Origin: Streptomyces composti
GTDB taxonomy: Bacteria > Actinomycetota > Actinomycetes > Streptomycetales > Streptomycetaceae
Direction of reading: 5' to 3'
Assembly (NCBI RefSeq): GCF_012034205.1
Contig: NZ_JAATEM010000010.1
Span: 62,001 to 126,000 of the forward strand
DNA: 64,000 nt
Below, one piece after another: positions 33,041 to 42,540 of the stretch. A program made the translations under genes and the position numbers. The notes under the pieces were generated by a model. It searched no databases. It had not been told where the DNA came from and worked only from the letters and a program-made list of their open reading frames with translations. Each line of letters opens with the position of its first letter. The stretch's first letter is position 1.

Positions 33041-34576
33041 TCATGCCCGACGGTCCCCGTCCTCGCCTGCCCCGCCCGCCACTTCAGCAAGCCGCTGTCG
33101 TTCGGCGGCCTTCTCCTCGGCGAGCCGCCGGTGCTCGGCGGCCTTCCGCTCCAGGAGCCCGGCCATGCGCAGGTGGTACTCCGGGTCGTCCGCCTCGTAG
33201 ACGTCCGGGATCCCGTCGTGGTCCTCGTCGCGCTCCTCCTCCTCGGCGATCCTGCGGTAGGTGGCGTTGCGCAACTTCAGCAGCACCGACGCCAGCAGGG
33301 TCGCCAGCAGCGAACCGGTGAGGACGGCGGCCTTGACGCCGTCCGTCATCGCCGGATCCTTCTCGAAGGCGAGCTCGCCGATGAGCAGCGACACGGTGAA
33401 GCCGATCCCGGCGAGCACGGCCACCGCGAACACGTCCGACCAGGCCAGGTCGTCGCTGAGCGAGGCCCGGGTGAAGCGGGCCGTCAGCCAGGTGCCGCCG
33501 AAGATGCCCAGTGCCTTGCCGACGACCAGGCCGAGCACCACGCCCAGCGTCTCCGGGGTGGTGAACACCTTCCCGATCGCCTCGCCCGAGACGGTGACAC
33601 CCGCGCTGAACAGCGCGAACAGCGGCACCGCGAGGCCCGCCGACAGCGGTCGCACCCGGTGCTCGATGTGCTCCCCCGGCGAGTGCTCCTCGCCCTCCCG
33701 GCGGTGGCAGCGCAGCATCAGGCCCATGGCGACACCGGCGATGGTGGCGTGGATGCCGCTGTTGTACATCAGCGCCCAGATCACCACCGCGAGCGGCACG
33801 TACACGTACCAGCCGCGCACCCCCTTGCGCAGCAGCAGCCAGAACACGGCCAGGCCGGCGACGGCGCCGCCGAGCGCCGGGAAGTTCAGCGACTCGGTGA
33901 AGAACACCGCGATGATCAGGATGGCGAAGAGGTCGTCGACGACGGCCAGGGTGAGCAGGAAGGCCCGCAGCGCGCTCGGCAGGGAGGTGCCGATGACGGC
34001 GAGCACGGCGAGCGCGAAGGCGATGTCGGTCGCGGTGGGCACCGCCCAGCCGGCCAGCGACCCGCCGCCGACGCCCGCGGTGATCGTGTAGACGACGGCC
34101 GGAGCCGCCATGCCGCACAGCGCGGCGACGACCGGCAGCGCCGCGGCCCGCGGATCGCGCAGATCACCGGCGACCAGCTCGCGTTTCAGCTCGATCCCGG
34201 CCACGAAGAAGAAGATCGCCAGCAGTCCGTCGGCCGCCCAGTGCGCCACCGACAGGTTCAGCCCCAGTGCCGCGGGGCCGAAGTGGAAGTGGCTGACGCT
34301 CTCGTAGCTGTCGTGCAGGGCGGGAACGTTCGCCCAGACCAGCGCGGCGACCGCGGCGATCAGCAGCAGGACGCCGCCGACGGTCTCGGTGCGCAGCGCC
34401 TCCGCGACGAAGTTCCGCTCCGGCAGCGAGAGCAGCCCGAAGACCTTGCGCGAGGAACGCGAGGAACCCGAGGAAGAGGAGGAAGAGGGGGTGCGGGACG
34501 GAGCGGACACAGCGGGGATCTCCAGGTCGGGGGACAGCACGGACACACATGCCGACCAGACTTCCCGGCGCACCAT
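33041..34576 (-). CDS. nhaA: NhaA-type Na+/H+ antiporter with acidic C-terminal extension
   Basis: This protein exports sodium in exchange for protons. Of its 511 residues, about 55-435 cover the NhaA core with the paired Asp of the ion site in 'LAVVDDLFAILI' and 'FFFVAGIELKRELV' near residue 122. The N-terminus is a Ser-rich disordered leader. The last ~75 residues form a cytoplasmic tail containing an EF-hand-like DxDxDGxxDxxE stretch (residues 450-461) and a charged coiled-coil segment; E. coli NhaA (388 residues) has neither. The start could be ATG 34576 or a few codons later. Confidence 0.93.
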   Translation of the reverse strand: MVRREVWSACVSVLSPDLEIPAVSAPSRTPSSSSSSGSSRSSRKVFGLLSLPERNFVAEALRTETVGGVLLLIAAVAALVWANVPALHDSYESVSHFHFGPAALGLNLSVAHWAADGLLAIFFFVAGIELKRELVAGDLRDPRAAALPVVAALCGMAAPAVVYTITAGVGGGSLAGWAVPTATDIAFALAVLAVIGTSLPSALRAFLLTLAVVDDLFAILIIAVFFTESLNFPALGGAVAGLAVFWLLLRKGVRGWYVYVPLAVVIWALMYNSGIHATIAGVAMGLMLRCHRREGEEHSPGEHIEHRVRPLSAGLAVPLFALFSAGVTVSGEAIGKVFTTPETLGVVLGLVVGKALGIFGGTWLTARFTRASLSDDLAWSDVFAVAVLAGIGFTVSLLIGELAFEKDPAMTDGVKAAVLTGSLLATLLASVLLKLRNATYRRIAEEEERDEDHDGIPDVYEADDPEYHLRMAGLLERKAAEHRRLAEEKAAERQRLAEVAGGAGEDGDRRA

Positions 34577-34823
34577 GACGATCTTGGACTTGTCCTACGC
34601 GCATTCGAGCTTACCCGTGGACCTCGCAAAGCGTGCAGGGCGGGGCGCCCGCCCGCGGGAGCGGGACGATCACCGTGAGGCGGGACGACCAGCGCGAGAA
34701 GCTGGAACGACTCCGCCCTCGGGCGGGTGGAGCAGCGCGGCAGGGCGGCGCCGGTCCGGGCAGCACACCAGGTTGAGCGAGACGCGTTGTCCGTGATCCC
34801 GGCTGCCCGTCCGGGTGACGCGT

Positions 34824-34859
34824 GAAGGGCCGGGACCGGTGATCCGGTCCCGGCCCTTC
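34824..34859 (-). terminator. Terminator of acs
   Basis: A perfect 16-bp stem (GAAGGGCCGGGACCGG) with the loop TGAT lies 11 nt beyond the acs stop. Confidence 0.9.
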
Positions 34860-34869
34860 AGCCGGAGGC

Positions 34870-36825
34870 TCAGTCCTCGCTGGGTGCCTGCGGCAGCTTC
34901 GCCTGGATGAGGTCCATGACGGTGCTGTCGGTCAGGGTGGTGACGTCACCCAGCTGGCGGTTCTCCGCCACGTCGCGCAGCAGCCGGCGCATGATCTTGC
35001 CGGAGCGGGTCTTGGGCAGCTCCGCGACCGGCAGGATGCGCTTGGGCTTGGCGATCGGGCCGAGCGTGGCGCCGACGTGGTTGCGCAGCTCGGCGACCAG
35101 GTCCTCGGTCTCGTCGGCGGTGCCGCGCAGGATCACGAAGGCGACGATCGCCTGGCCGGTGGTCTCGTCGGCCGCGCCGACCACGGCCGCCTCGGCGACC
35201 GACGGGTGGGAGACCAGGGCGGACTCCACCTCGGTGGTGGAGATGTTGTGCCCGGACACCAGCATCACGTCGTCGACCCGGCCGAGCAGCCAGATGTCAC
35301 CGTCGTCGTCCTTCTTGGCACCGTCTCCGGCGAAGTACTTGCCCTCGAAACGGGACCAGTAGGTGTCGATGAACCGCTGGTCGTCGCCCCAGATGGTGCG
35401 CAGCATCGACGGCCAGGGCTCGGTGAGGACCAGATAGCCACCGCCGCCGTTGGGCACCGGGTTCGCCTCGTCGTCGACGACGGTCGCGGAGATGCCGGGC
35501 AGCGGGCGCTGTGCCGACCCGGGCTTGGCCTCGGTGACGCCGGGCAGCGGCGAGATCATCATGGCGCCGGTCTCGGTCTGCCACCAGGTGTCCACCACCG
35601 GCGTGCGGTCGGCGCCGATGTTCTTGCGGTACCAGATCCACGCCTCGGGGTTGATCGGCTCACCGACGGAGCCCAGCACGCGCAGGCTGCTGAGGTCGAA
35701 CTTCGCGGGGATGTCGTCGCCCCACTTCATGAACGTCCGGATCGCGGTCGGCGCGGTGTAGAGGATGGTCACGCCGTACTTCTGCACGATCTCCCAGAAG
35801 CGGCCCTGGTGCGGGGTGTCGGGCGTGCCCTCGTACATGACCTGCGTGGCGCCGTTGGCCAGCGGGCCGTAGACGATGTACGAGTGGCCGGTGACCCAGC
35901 CGACGTCGGCCGTGCACCAGTAGACGTCGGTCTCCGGCTTGAGGTCGAAGACCGCCCAGTGCGTGTACGCCGTCTGGGTGAGGTAGCCGCCGGAGGTGTG
36001 CAGGATGCCCTTCGGCTTACCCGTGGTGCCCGAGGTGTAGAGGATGAACAGCGGGTGCTCCGCCTCGAACGCCTCCGGGGTGTGCTCGGTGCTCTGACGG
36101 TCGACGAGGTCGTGCCACCACACGTCGCGGCCCTCGGTCCAGGCGACCTCCTGGCCGGTGCGGCGGACCACGAGGACGTGCTCGACCTGGTCCACCCGGT
36201 TGACGGCCTCGTCCACGGCCGGCTTGAGCGCGGAGGGCTTGCCGCGCCGGTAGCCGCCGTCGGCCGTGATGACGACGCGGGCGTCGGCGTCCTCGATGCG
36301 GGTGGCGAGTGCGTCCGCCGAGAAGCCGCCGAAGACCACCGAGTGGGCGGCGCCGATGCGAGCGCAGGCCAGCATCGCGATCGCCGTCTCGGGGATCATC
36401 GGCATGTAGACGGCGACCCGGTCGCCCTTGCGGACTCCCAGCTCCAGCAGGGCGTTGGCGGCCTTGGAGACCTCGTCCTTGAGCTGGGCGTAGGTGATGG
36501 CGCGGCTGTCGCCGGGCTCGCCCTCGAAGTGGATGGCGACCCGGTCGCCGTGGCCGGCCTCCACGTGCCGGTCGACGCAGTTGTAGGCGACGTTGAGCTC
36601 GCCGTCCTTGAACCACTTGGCGAACGGCGGGTTCGACCAGTCGAGGGTCTCGGTGGGCTCCTTGGCCCAGGTCAGTCGGCGGGCCTGCTCGGCCCAGAAA
36701 CCGAGCCTGTCAGCCTTGGCCTGTTCGTACGCCTCAGCCGTGACGTTGGCGTTCGCGGCCAGGTCAGCGGGCGGCGCGAAGCGACGCTCCTCCCTCAAAA
36801 GGTTGGCCAGGCTCTCATTGCTCAC
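34870..36825 (-). CDS. acsA: Acetyl-CoA synthetase
   Basis: The 651-residue AMP-forming enzyme converts acetate, ATP and CoA to acetyl-CoA. It has the adenylation motif '[13 protein letters not shown]' near residue 262, '[10 protein letters not shown]' near 410, '[13 protein letters not shown]' near 505 and, at the end, '[15 protein letters not shown]', whose Lys is acetylated to switch the enzyme off in many bacteria. GTG 36825 has AAGG upstream. A terminator follows immediately, so it is a single-gene unit. It corresponds to Rv3667. Confidence 0.96.
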   Translation of the reverse strand: MSNESLANLLREERRFAPPADLAANANVTAEAYEQAKADRLGFWAEQARRLTWAKEPTETLDWSNPPFAKWFKDGELNVAYNCVDRHVEAGHGDRVAIHFEGEPGDSRAITYAQLKDEVSKAANALLELGVRKGDRVAVYMPMIPETAIAMLACARIGAAHSVVFGGFSADALATRIEDADARVVITADGGYRRGKPSALKPAVDEAVNRVDQVEHVLVVRRTGQEVAWTEGRDVWWHDLVDRQSTEHTPEAFEAEHPLFILYTSGTTGKPKGILHTSGGYLTQTAYTHWAVFDLKPETDVYWCTADVGWVTGHSYIVYGPLANGATQVMYEGTPDTPHQGRFWEIVQKYGVTILYTAPTAIRTFMKWGDDIPAKFDLSSLRVLGSVGEPINPEAWIWYRKNIGADRTPVVDTWWQTETGAMMISPLPGVTEAKPGSAQRPLPGISATVVDDEANPVPNGGGGYLVLTEPWPSMLRTIWGDDQRFIDTYWSRFEGKYFAGDGAKKDDDGDIWLLGRVDDVMLVSGHNISTTEVESALVSHPSVAEAAVVGAADETTGQAIVAFVILRGTADETEDLVAELRNHVGATLGPIAKPKRILPVAELPKTRSGKIMRRLLRDVAENRQLGDVTTLTDSTVMDLIQAKLPQAPSED

Positions 36826-37197
36826 GGCATCTGCCTTTCCCAGGGTGTCCGTTCAGGGTGTCCGTTGTGTCCCAGGCCACAGCTCATCAGACCCGAGGGT
36901 GCGCTGACAAGGGTCGACGGCACATTGGTTTAGACCTGTCCGGTGTGCGGTCTGTTTGCTGTGTTCGGGGCTCGCGGCTCGGACCGGTGTGCCCGGTCAC
37001 CCCTTCCCACGGGCGGCGGAGCAAGCCGGTTCAAGGGGTGTAACGCCCCTCACACCGGACGGTCGGGGCAGGGCACCCGGACGGGTGCCCTGGCGACCCG
37101 GGCACACACCGGGGCGGGTGCCCTGGCGACCCGGGCACACACCGGGGCGGGTGCTCTCGCGGCCCCGGGCGGACTCGGGTCCGCAGGGGCAGTCCGC
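36826..37197. other. Gene-free stretch between acs and SulP-CA genes
   Basis: The 372 bp hold the acs promoter region (near 36830-36960) and a perfect 33-bp tandem duplication at 37083-37148 just beyond the stop of the SulP fusion gene. I see no coding frame with a start signal. Confidence 0.6.
37083..37148. repeat. Perfect 33-bp tandem duplication
   Basis: The unit starting GGGTGCCCTGGCGACCCGG is repeated exactly (37083-37115 and 37116-37148) and followed by the first bases of a third copy. Identity of both copies suggests a recent event. Confidence 0.92.
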
Positions 37198-39726
37198 TCA
37201 CACCGCCAGGTCCACCTCACGCACCCGCTCGAACACCGGCTCCCGGTCCGTCTCGGTGAGCAGATACGTCTGCGCCTCGCCGACGTGGAAGTACAGCCCG
37301 TGCAGCTCCAGCCTCCCGGCGCCGAGGGCACGGGCCACGGACTGGTGGGCGCGCAGATGCTCCAGCTGCTGGACCACATTGGTCAGGCAGAGCCGCTCCA
37401 CCGCGTCCGCCGTGGGTCTCCCCGCCAGCCGGGGCGCGCTCCCGCCGCCCATGCGCTCCAGGCTGGGCCGGCCGTGCCGCAGCCACCGTCCGAGCGGAGT
37501 GCCGTCGCCGGACACCGGGGTGCCGAGCAGCGCCTGCATCGCGCCGCACCCCGAGTGCCCGCAGATCGTGATGGAGCGTACGGCCAGCACGTCCACCGCG
37601 TACTCGATGGCTGCCGCCACCGAGTCGTCCCCGCTCTCCTCCCCGGGCGCCGGCACCAGGTTGCCGACGTTGCGCACCACGAACAGGTCGCCCGGACCAC
37701 TGGAGGTGATCATCGAGGTGACCAGCCGGGAGTCGGCGCAGGTCAGGAACAGCTGGGTGGGCCGCTGCCCCTCGCGCGCCAGCCGGGCCAGCTCCTCGCG
37801 GACCAGCGGGGCGGTGTTGCGCTGGAACGCGCTGATGCCGCGGACGAGTTGCACCCCTCCTGCGCCGGGTGACGTGGCGTCGACGGCACCGGTGACGTGG
37901 GCGGGCGGGGTGCCGGCGGGTGCGGGTGCGGGTGTGGCGCCGGCGGGAGCGGTGCCGCCGGGTGCGGGCTCGGTGGCCTCCGCGGCGGGGGTGAACGTGC
38001 CGTCGGACGTGCTCCTCTCTTCGGGCGGCGGGTTGACCGCCGGTGGGCGTTCGCACTGGTGGTTGCGCCACGGCGTCCAGGGGCGGCAGCGGCAGCCGTC
38101 GCCGGAGGGGGCGCGTCCGGCGGCTCCGTTGCGCGCGGCCGTGCCGCGGGCGGGATCTGCGGCGAGGTCGGCGGGTTCGGCGATGCGGACGCCGGACCGG
38201 CGTCCGGTCATCCGCACGGTGCCCCCGTGTGCGGTGTGGGTCTGCTGCCAGTCCTGCAGCGTCTCGTAGGCGGCGTGGTCCATGAACGACCCGTCCAGCG
38301 CCACGACGACGTCCGCCCCCTGGGGCACCTGATGCAGGGCGCGGCTGAGCCGCGGCACGGCGAGGAACGTCAACTGGCCTCTGACATGGACGTGATGGAC
38401 TCCCGCCTCCTCCTCGTGCGTGATACGCGTGCGGGTCAGCCGGTGCAGGGCGACGCCGACGGCCACGGCGATGCCCAGCGCCACTCCCTCCAGGACGCCG
38501 AGACAGATCACGCCGAGGGTGGTGACGGCGTAGACCAGGGCCTCCCGGTGGCGGGTCACCGTGCGGATGTGGTGCAGGGACACCATCTGGATGCCGATGG
38601 CCATCACCAGGGCGGCGAGCGAGGCGAGCGGGATGAGCTCCAGGAGCGGGACCATCAGCAGCGCGGCGATCACTACGAGAACGCCGTGCAGCATCGTGGA
38701 GTTCCGGCTCACCGCACCCGCCTGGACGTTGGCCGCGGTACGCACGGCGACCCCGGTCACCGGCAGCCCGCCCAGCGAGCCGGAGACGACGTTCGCGGCA
38801 CCCTGGCCGAGCAGTTCGCGGTCCAGGTCGGAGCGCTTGACCGGAACCGGGCCGGGGCGGGAGCCGGCCAGCTTGTCCGCCGCGACGGCGCTCAGCAGCG
38901 ACTCCACGCTGCACACCAGCGTGGTGGTGAGCACGGCCGCGATCAGCCCGAGCACCGGACCCTCGGGCAGCCCGGCCAGGGCGTGGCTGCTCCAGGACGG
39001 CAGGTGCACCTGGGGCACCGCCAGGCCGGCCAGTGCGGCGACGGCGGTGGCACCGGCGACGGCGACGAGCGCGCCCGGGAGCTTGCGCAGCAGCTCTCCC
39101 GCCCGGCCGGGGATTCTCGGCCACAGGAGCAGCACCACCAGGGTCAGCAGACTCACCGACACCGCGTCGGGACGCAGCTGTGCCAACTGGGCGGGCAGCG
39201 CGCGGAGATTGTCGGGGACGGAGCTCTGCGGGGTGCCGCCCAGGGCGATGTGCAGCTGGGCGATGGCGATGGTGACGCCGATGCCGGCGAGCATGCCGTG
39301 CACGATCGCGGGGCTGACGGCGAGGGCGGTGCGGGCCACCCGCAGGCTGCCGAGGGCGAGTTGGACGAGCCCGGCGAGGACGGTGATGGCGCAGGTGGTG
39401 CGCCAGCCGTACTGCTGGATGAGGTCGGCGGTGACCACCGTCAGGCCGGCGGCGGGGCCGCTGACCTGCAGTGGAGAGCCGCCGAGGCGTCCGGCGACCA
39501 GCCCGCCGACGGCGGCGGCGACCAGACCGGCCTGGAGAGGGGCGCCCGTGGCGAGGGCGATGCCGAGGGACAGCGGGAGGGCGATCAGGAAGACCGTGAT
39601 CGAGGCCGAGACATCGCTGCCCGCGATGCGGAAGCGCCGTCGGCCCGGAGGGGGCGGGCTGTGCGGGGGATGAGTGCGCTCGGTGGGCTTCGGGCCTCGG
39701 GCATGGGCGGGGACACAGGCGGACAT
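37198..39726 (-). CDS. SulP-family anion transporter fused to beta-carbonic anhydrase
   Basis: The 842-residue protein combines three modules: a SulP transporter (about residues 35-440, ten or more hydrophobic segments), a STAS-like segment ('VVVALDGSFMDHAAYETL', near 505-540), and, after a Pro/Ala/Thr-rich linker, a beta-carbonic anhydrase (about 650-842). The zinc ligands of the anhydrase are visible in 'LTCADSR' and 'ICGHSGCGAM'. The layout suggests coupling of bicarbonate transport to CO2 hydration at the membrane, similar to Rv3273-type fusions. ATG 39726 has GAGGAG nine nt upstream. Bicarbonate as substrate is inferred from the fusion. Confidence 0.93.
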   Translation of the reverse strand: MSACVPAHARGPKPTERTHPPHSPPPPGRRRFRIAGSDVSASITVFLIALPLSLGIALATGAPLQAGLVAAAVGGLVAGRLGGSPLQVSGPAAGLTVVTADLIQQYGWRTTCAITVLAGLVQLALGSLRVARTALAVSPAIVHGMLAGIGVTIAIAQLHIALGGTPQSSVPDNLRALPAQLAQLRPDAVSVSLLTLVVLLLWPRIPGRAGELLRKLPGALVAVAGATAVAALAGLAVPQVHLPSWSSHALAGLPEGPVLGLIAAVLTTTLVCSVESLLSAVAADKLAGSRPGPVPVKRSDLDRELLGQGAANVVSGSLGGLPVTGVAVRTAANVQAGAVSRNSTMLHGVLVVIAALLMVPLLELIPLASLAALVMAIGIQMVSLHHIRTVTRHREALVYAVTTLGVICLGVLEGVALGIAVAVGVALHRLTRTRITHEEEAGVHHVHVRGQLTFLAVPRLSRALHQVPQGADVVVALDGSFMDHAAYETLQDWQQTHTAHGGTVRMTGRRSGVRIAEPADLAADPARGTAARNGAAGRAPSGDGCRCRPWTPWRNHQCERPPAVNPPPEERSTSDGTFTPAAEATEPAPGGTAPAGATPAPAPAGTPPAHVTGAVDATSPGAGGVQLVRGISAFQRNTAPLVREELARLAREGQRPTQLFLTCADSRLVTSMITSSGPGDLFVVRNVGNLVPAPGEESGDDSVAAAIEYAVDVLAVRSITICGHSGCGAMQALLGTPVSGDGTPLGRWLRHGRPSLERMGGGSAPRLAGRPTADAVERLCLTNVVQQLEHLRAHQSVARALGAGRLELHGLYFHVGEAQTYLLTETDREPVFERVREVDLAV

Positions 39727-39867
39727 GGTTCCCGTCTCCTCGGGGTGAGCAATCGCGGACGGCGGGATGTGCCAGCGGGGACGGGGGCCGGAAGAACGGC
39801 CGAACGGAACGAACTGCTGGCTTCAACAATGGGTAAACGAATCGCAATTCAGAGTAAAGACAAAACC

Positions 39868-39873
39868 TAGACT
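39868..39873 (+). promoter_or_regulatory. Candidate -10 box upstream of the deacetylase-like lipoprotein
   Basis: TAGACT sits in an AT-rich island (39825-39955) about 150 nt before the lipoprotein start. An 11-codon frame (ATG 39877 to TGA 39912) follows directly and may be chance or a short leader peptide. Confidence 0.35.
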
Positions 39874-40020
39874 TTTATGGCAAATGGAGGAATGAATCCC
39901 TCTGTCGGGTGAAGCAGCTATTTCATCGGCTTGTCGTATTAATTCCTTCTCTCTTCCGTGCGAGCTTGGCGGAGATCGCCCTCAGCAGGGTTGGCCCGAG
40001 AGAAGGAAGAAGGTGGACGG

Positions 40021-41262
40021 ATGGCCGCCACCCGGAAGATCGCCGCGGGCACCGTGATGGCCGCGGTCGGCGCAGCCTCCCTTGCCGGCTGCGGCACCGA
40101 CTCGCCGAGCAAGGCGAAGCCCGCACCCGCGCCGAAGAACGTGGTCCGCCTGATCGGCGACGGCTCCACCGCCTACACCGGTGCGCAGCCGCATCTGCCC
40201 AGGCCCGAGCGGCTCAAGCCGGGCGAGAAGCCGCCCCAGTTCGTCGTGTTCTCCTGGGACGGAGCGGGCGAGGACAGCCAGAAGCTGTTCTCCCACTTCC
40301 GCAAGGTCGCCCGGGAGAACAACGCGACCATGACGTACTTCCTGAGCGGTGTGTACATGCTCCCGGAGGACAAGCGCGATCTGTACCGGCCGCCGCAGCA
40401 CTCCCCGGGCCGCTCCGACATCGGCTTCAACGACCCCCAGGGCATCGCCGACACCGTCAAGCAGCTCCGGCTGGCGTGGCTGGAGGGCAATGAGATCGGC
40501 ACCCACTTCAACGGGCACTTCTGCGGCAAAGGCGGCGTCGGCGAGTGGTCGGTGGCGGAGTGGAAGGACGAGATCGCCCAGGCGAAACGATTCGTCAAGA
40601 CCTGGAAGACCAACACCGGCATGACGAACGCCTCGCCGCTGCCCTTCGACTACGACAAGGAGCTGATCGGCGCCCGGACGCCGTGCCTGGAGGGCCGGGA
40701 GAACTTCATGAAGGCGGCCCGCGACCTGGGCCTGCGCTACGACACCAGCGGCGTCAACAACCAGGTCTGGCCGAAGAAGGAGGACGGCCTGTGGGACCTG
40801 TCGATGCAGCTGGTGCCGTTCCCCGGTCACAGCTTCGAGCAGCTGACCATGGACTACAACTTCATGGTCAACCAGTCGGGCACCGCCACCCAGGGCGACC
40901 CCGCCAAGCACAGGCTGTGGGGCGATCAGATGCGTGACGGCCTGCTCCAGGGCTTCGAGCGCGCCTACAACGGCAACCGGGCGCCACTGATCATCGGCAA
41001 CCACTTCGAGTCCTGGAACGGCGGCACGTACATGCGGGCCGTCGAGGAGGTCATCGAGACGGTGTGCAACAAGTCCGACGTGCGGTGCGTGTCCTTCCGG
41101 CAGCTGGCGGACTGGCTGGACGCCCAGGACCCGAAGGTGCTGCAGAAGCTGCGCACGCTGGGCGTCGGCGAGGCCCCCGAGAAGGGCTGGAAGTCCTTCC
41201 TCCAAGCACATCCCGCACCGGCGCCCAAGGGCGTGCCCGGGGCGCCGGCGGCGAAGGGCTGA
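40021..41262 (+). CDS. Polysaccharide-deacetylase-like lipoprotein
   Basis: The 413-residue protein has a lipoprotein signal (lipobox 'AASLAGC', Cys24) and a deacetylase-type core: Asp80 in 'VVFSWDGAGED' and the metal pair His162/His166 in 'EIGTHFNGHFC', as in NodB-fold enzymes. The family usually has an Asp-Asp motif (TFDD); here it is 'SWDGAGED', so activity is uncertain. Several conserved Trp and Cys residues follow ('NHFESWNGGTY', 'CNKSDVRCVSF'). It may modify cell-wall or capsular sugars outside the membrane. It stands alone, divergent from the SulP fusion. Confidence 0.78.
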   Translation: MAATRKIAAGTVMAAVGAASLAGCGTDSPSKAKPAPAPKNVVRLIGDGSTAYTGAQPHLPRPERLKPGEKPPQFVVFSWDGAGEDSQKLFSHFRKVARENNATMTYFLSGVYMLPEDKRDLYRPPQHSPGRSDIGFNDPQGIADTVKQLRLAWLEGNEIGTHFNGHFCGKGGVGEWSVAEWKDEIAQAKRFVKTWKTNTGMTNASPLPFDYDKELIGARTPCLEGRENFMKAARDLGLRYDTSGVNNQVWPKKEDGLWDLSMQLVPFPGHSFEQLTMDYNFMVNQSGTATQGDPAKHRLWGDQMRDGLLQGFERAYNGNRAPLIIGNHFESWNGGTYMRAVEEVIETVCNKSDVRCVSFRQLADWLDAQDPKVLQKLRTLGVGEAPEKGWKSFLQAHPAPAPKGVPGAPAAKG

Positions 41263-41357
41263 GCAGGACGCGCGGGGCGCCGGTGCGTGACCAGGGGGCG
41301 CGGGGCGCAGGGAACGGGGGGATCGGGTGAGGGCGCAGGACGAGGCGGGCGCGGGTG

Positions 41358-42428
41358 TCAGGCGCCGGCGGTGACGCTCGCGCCCGCCCTCGCCTGCGCG
41401 CCGTCCCGTGCCCCCGCGCCGGCGCCCGTTCCTGCTCCCGCTCCCGTCCCTGCTCCCGCGGGTTCGCTCTCACCGAGCACGAAATCGGGGTCGACCTGCG
41501 CGGCCAGGTCGGTCCCGGTGCGCTCGTTGCCCCAGGTGCGGGCGTTCTTGAGGTGGAAGTGCACCATCTGTCGGGTGTAGCGCTCCCAGTCGCGCAGCTC
41601 GTAGGTGGCGTCGGCGGCCGTGTGCAGCAGGCGCAGCGCCTCGCGGTTGGGCTCCTCCAGGAGGCGGAAGCGGGGCGGGCGGCCCTTCTCCATGGCCCGG
41701 ACCCAGTCCGAGTGGCCCACCGCCACCAGCAGGTCCTCGCCGACCTCGTCGCGGAGGAAGGCGAGGTCCTCAGGACCCTGCACCTTGTTGCCGACGACCT
41801 TCAGCGTGACGCCGTAGTCCTGGGCGTACTCCTTGTACTGGCGATAGACGGAGACCCCCTTGCGGGTCGGCTCGGCCACCAGGAACGTGATGTCGAAGCG
41901 GGTGAACATGCCGGAGGCGAAGGAGTCCGAGCCCGCCGTCATGTCCACCACGACGTACTCGCCGGGGCCGTCCACCAGGTGGTTCAGGTAGAGCTCCACG
42001 GCTCCGGTCTTGGAGTGGTAGCAGGCGACCCCCAGGTCGGCGTCCGTGAAGGGGCCGGTGACCATCAGACGCGCGGTGCCGCCGTCGAGTTCCACCGGGC
42101 GGGCGCAGGCCTCGTAGACCGGATTGTCCTCGCAGACCCGCAGCAGCCGGGAGCCCTCGCCGGGCGGGGTCGTCTTGATCATCGTCTCGGCGGAGGCGAT
42201 GCGCGGGTTGGTGCCGCGCAGATAGTTCTTGATCAGGGGGAGGTGCTCGCCCATCGCGGGCAGCCGGGCCGCCTCCGCCTCGTCGAGCCCCAGCGCGGCG
42301 CCCAGATGCTGGTTGATGTCGGCGTCGACCGCGACGACCGGGGCGCCCTCGGTCGTCAGATGGCGGATGAACAGGGAGGACAGGGTCGTCTTGCCGCTGC
42401 CGCCCTTCCCGACGAAAGCAATTTTCAT
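41358..42428 (-). CDS. CooC/MinD-like P-loop ATPase
   Basis: The 356-residue protein begins 'MKIAFVGKGGSGKTTLSSL', a deviant Walker A of the ParA/MinD superfamily with the signature Lys, and has 'VVAVDADINQHLG' near residue 33 and 'VVVDMTAGSDSFASG' near 165, the CooC-type pattern. CooC proteins insert metals into enzymes. No metalloenzyme gene is nearby, so the client is unknown. ATG 42428 was chosen because the P-loop follows immediately; GTG and TTG codons 6-9 nt upstream are possible. The last 35 residues are a Gly/Ala/Thr repeat of low complexity. Confidence 0.85.
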   Translation of the reverse strand: MKIAFVGKGGSGKTTLSSLFIRHLTTEGAPVVAVDADINQHLGAALGLDEAEAARLPAMGEHLPLIKNYLRGTNPRIASAETMIKTTPPGEGSRLLRVCEDNPVYEACARPVELDGGTARLMVTGPFTDADLGVACYHSKTGAVELYLNHLVDGPGEYVVVDMTAGSDSFASGMFTRFDITFLVAEPTRKGVSVYRQYKEYAQDYGVTLKVVGNKVQGPEDLAFLRDEVGEDLLVAVGHSDWVRAMEKGRPPRFRLLEEPNREALRLLHTAADATYELRDWERYTRQMVHFHLKNARTWGNERTGTDLAAQVDPDFVLGESEPAGAGTGAGAGTGAGAGARDGAQARAGASVTAGA

Positions 42429-42516
42429 GTTCACCAAGCGTAGTGCCGTGATGACTGTAAGTGGCAGCGGGGCGTGAAGAAGACCACTCCATCGTGGGGT
42501 GGGCGCGCGAGGTGCG

Positions 42517-42522
42517 TAGGGT
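42517..42522 (+). promoter_or_regulatory. -10 box, leaderless Fic-like gene
   Basis: TAGGGT ends seven nt before the ATG at 42530, with no ribosome site in between. Confidence 0.5.
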
Positions 42523-42540
42523 CGTACTCATGAGTACGAC
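42521..42540. promoter_or_regulatory. Perfect 20-bp palindrome spanning the start codon
   Basis: GTCGTACTCATGAGTACGAC is a perfect palindrome whose centre is the ATG of the Fic-like gene and which overlaps the -10 box. A dimeric regulator bound here would block initiation. Confidence 0.6.

Noticed and set aside
39877..39912. Eleven-codon leader peptide before the deacetylase-like gene
   Set aside because: The frame is real but very short, without repeated regulatory codons or an attenuator hairpin, so it is noted only with the promoter.
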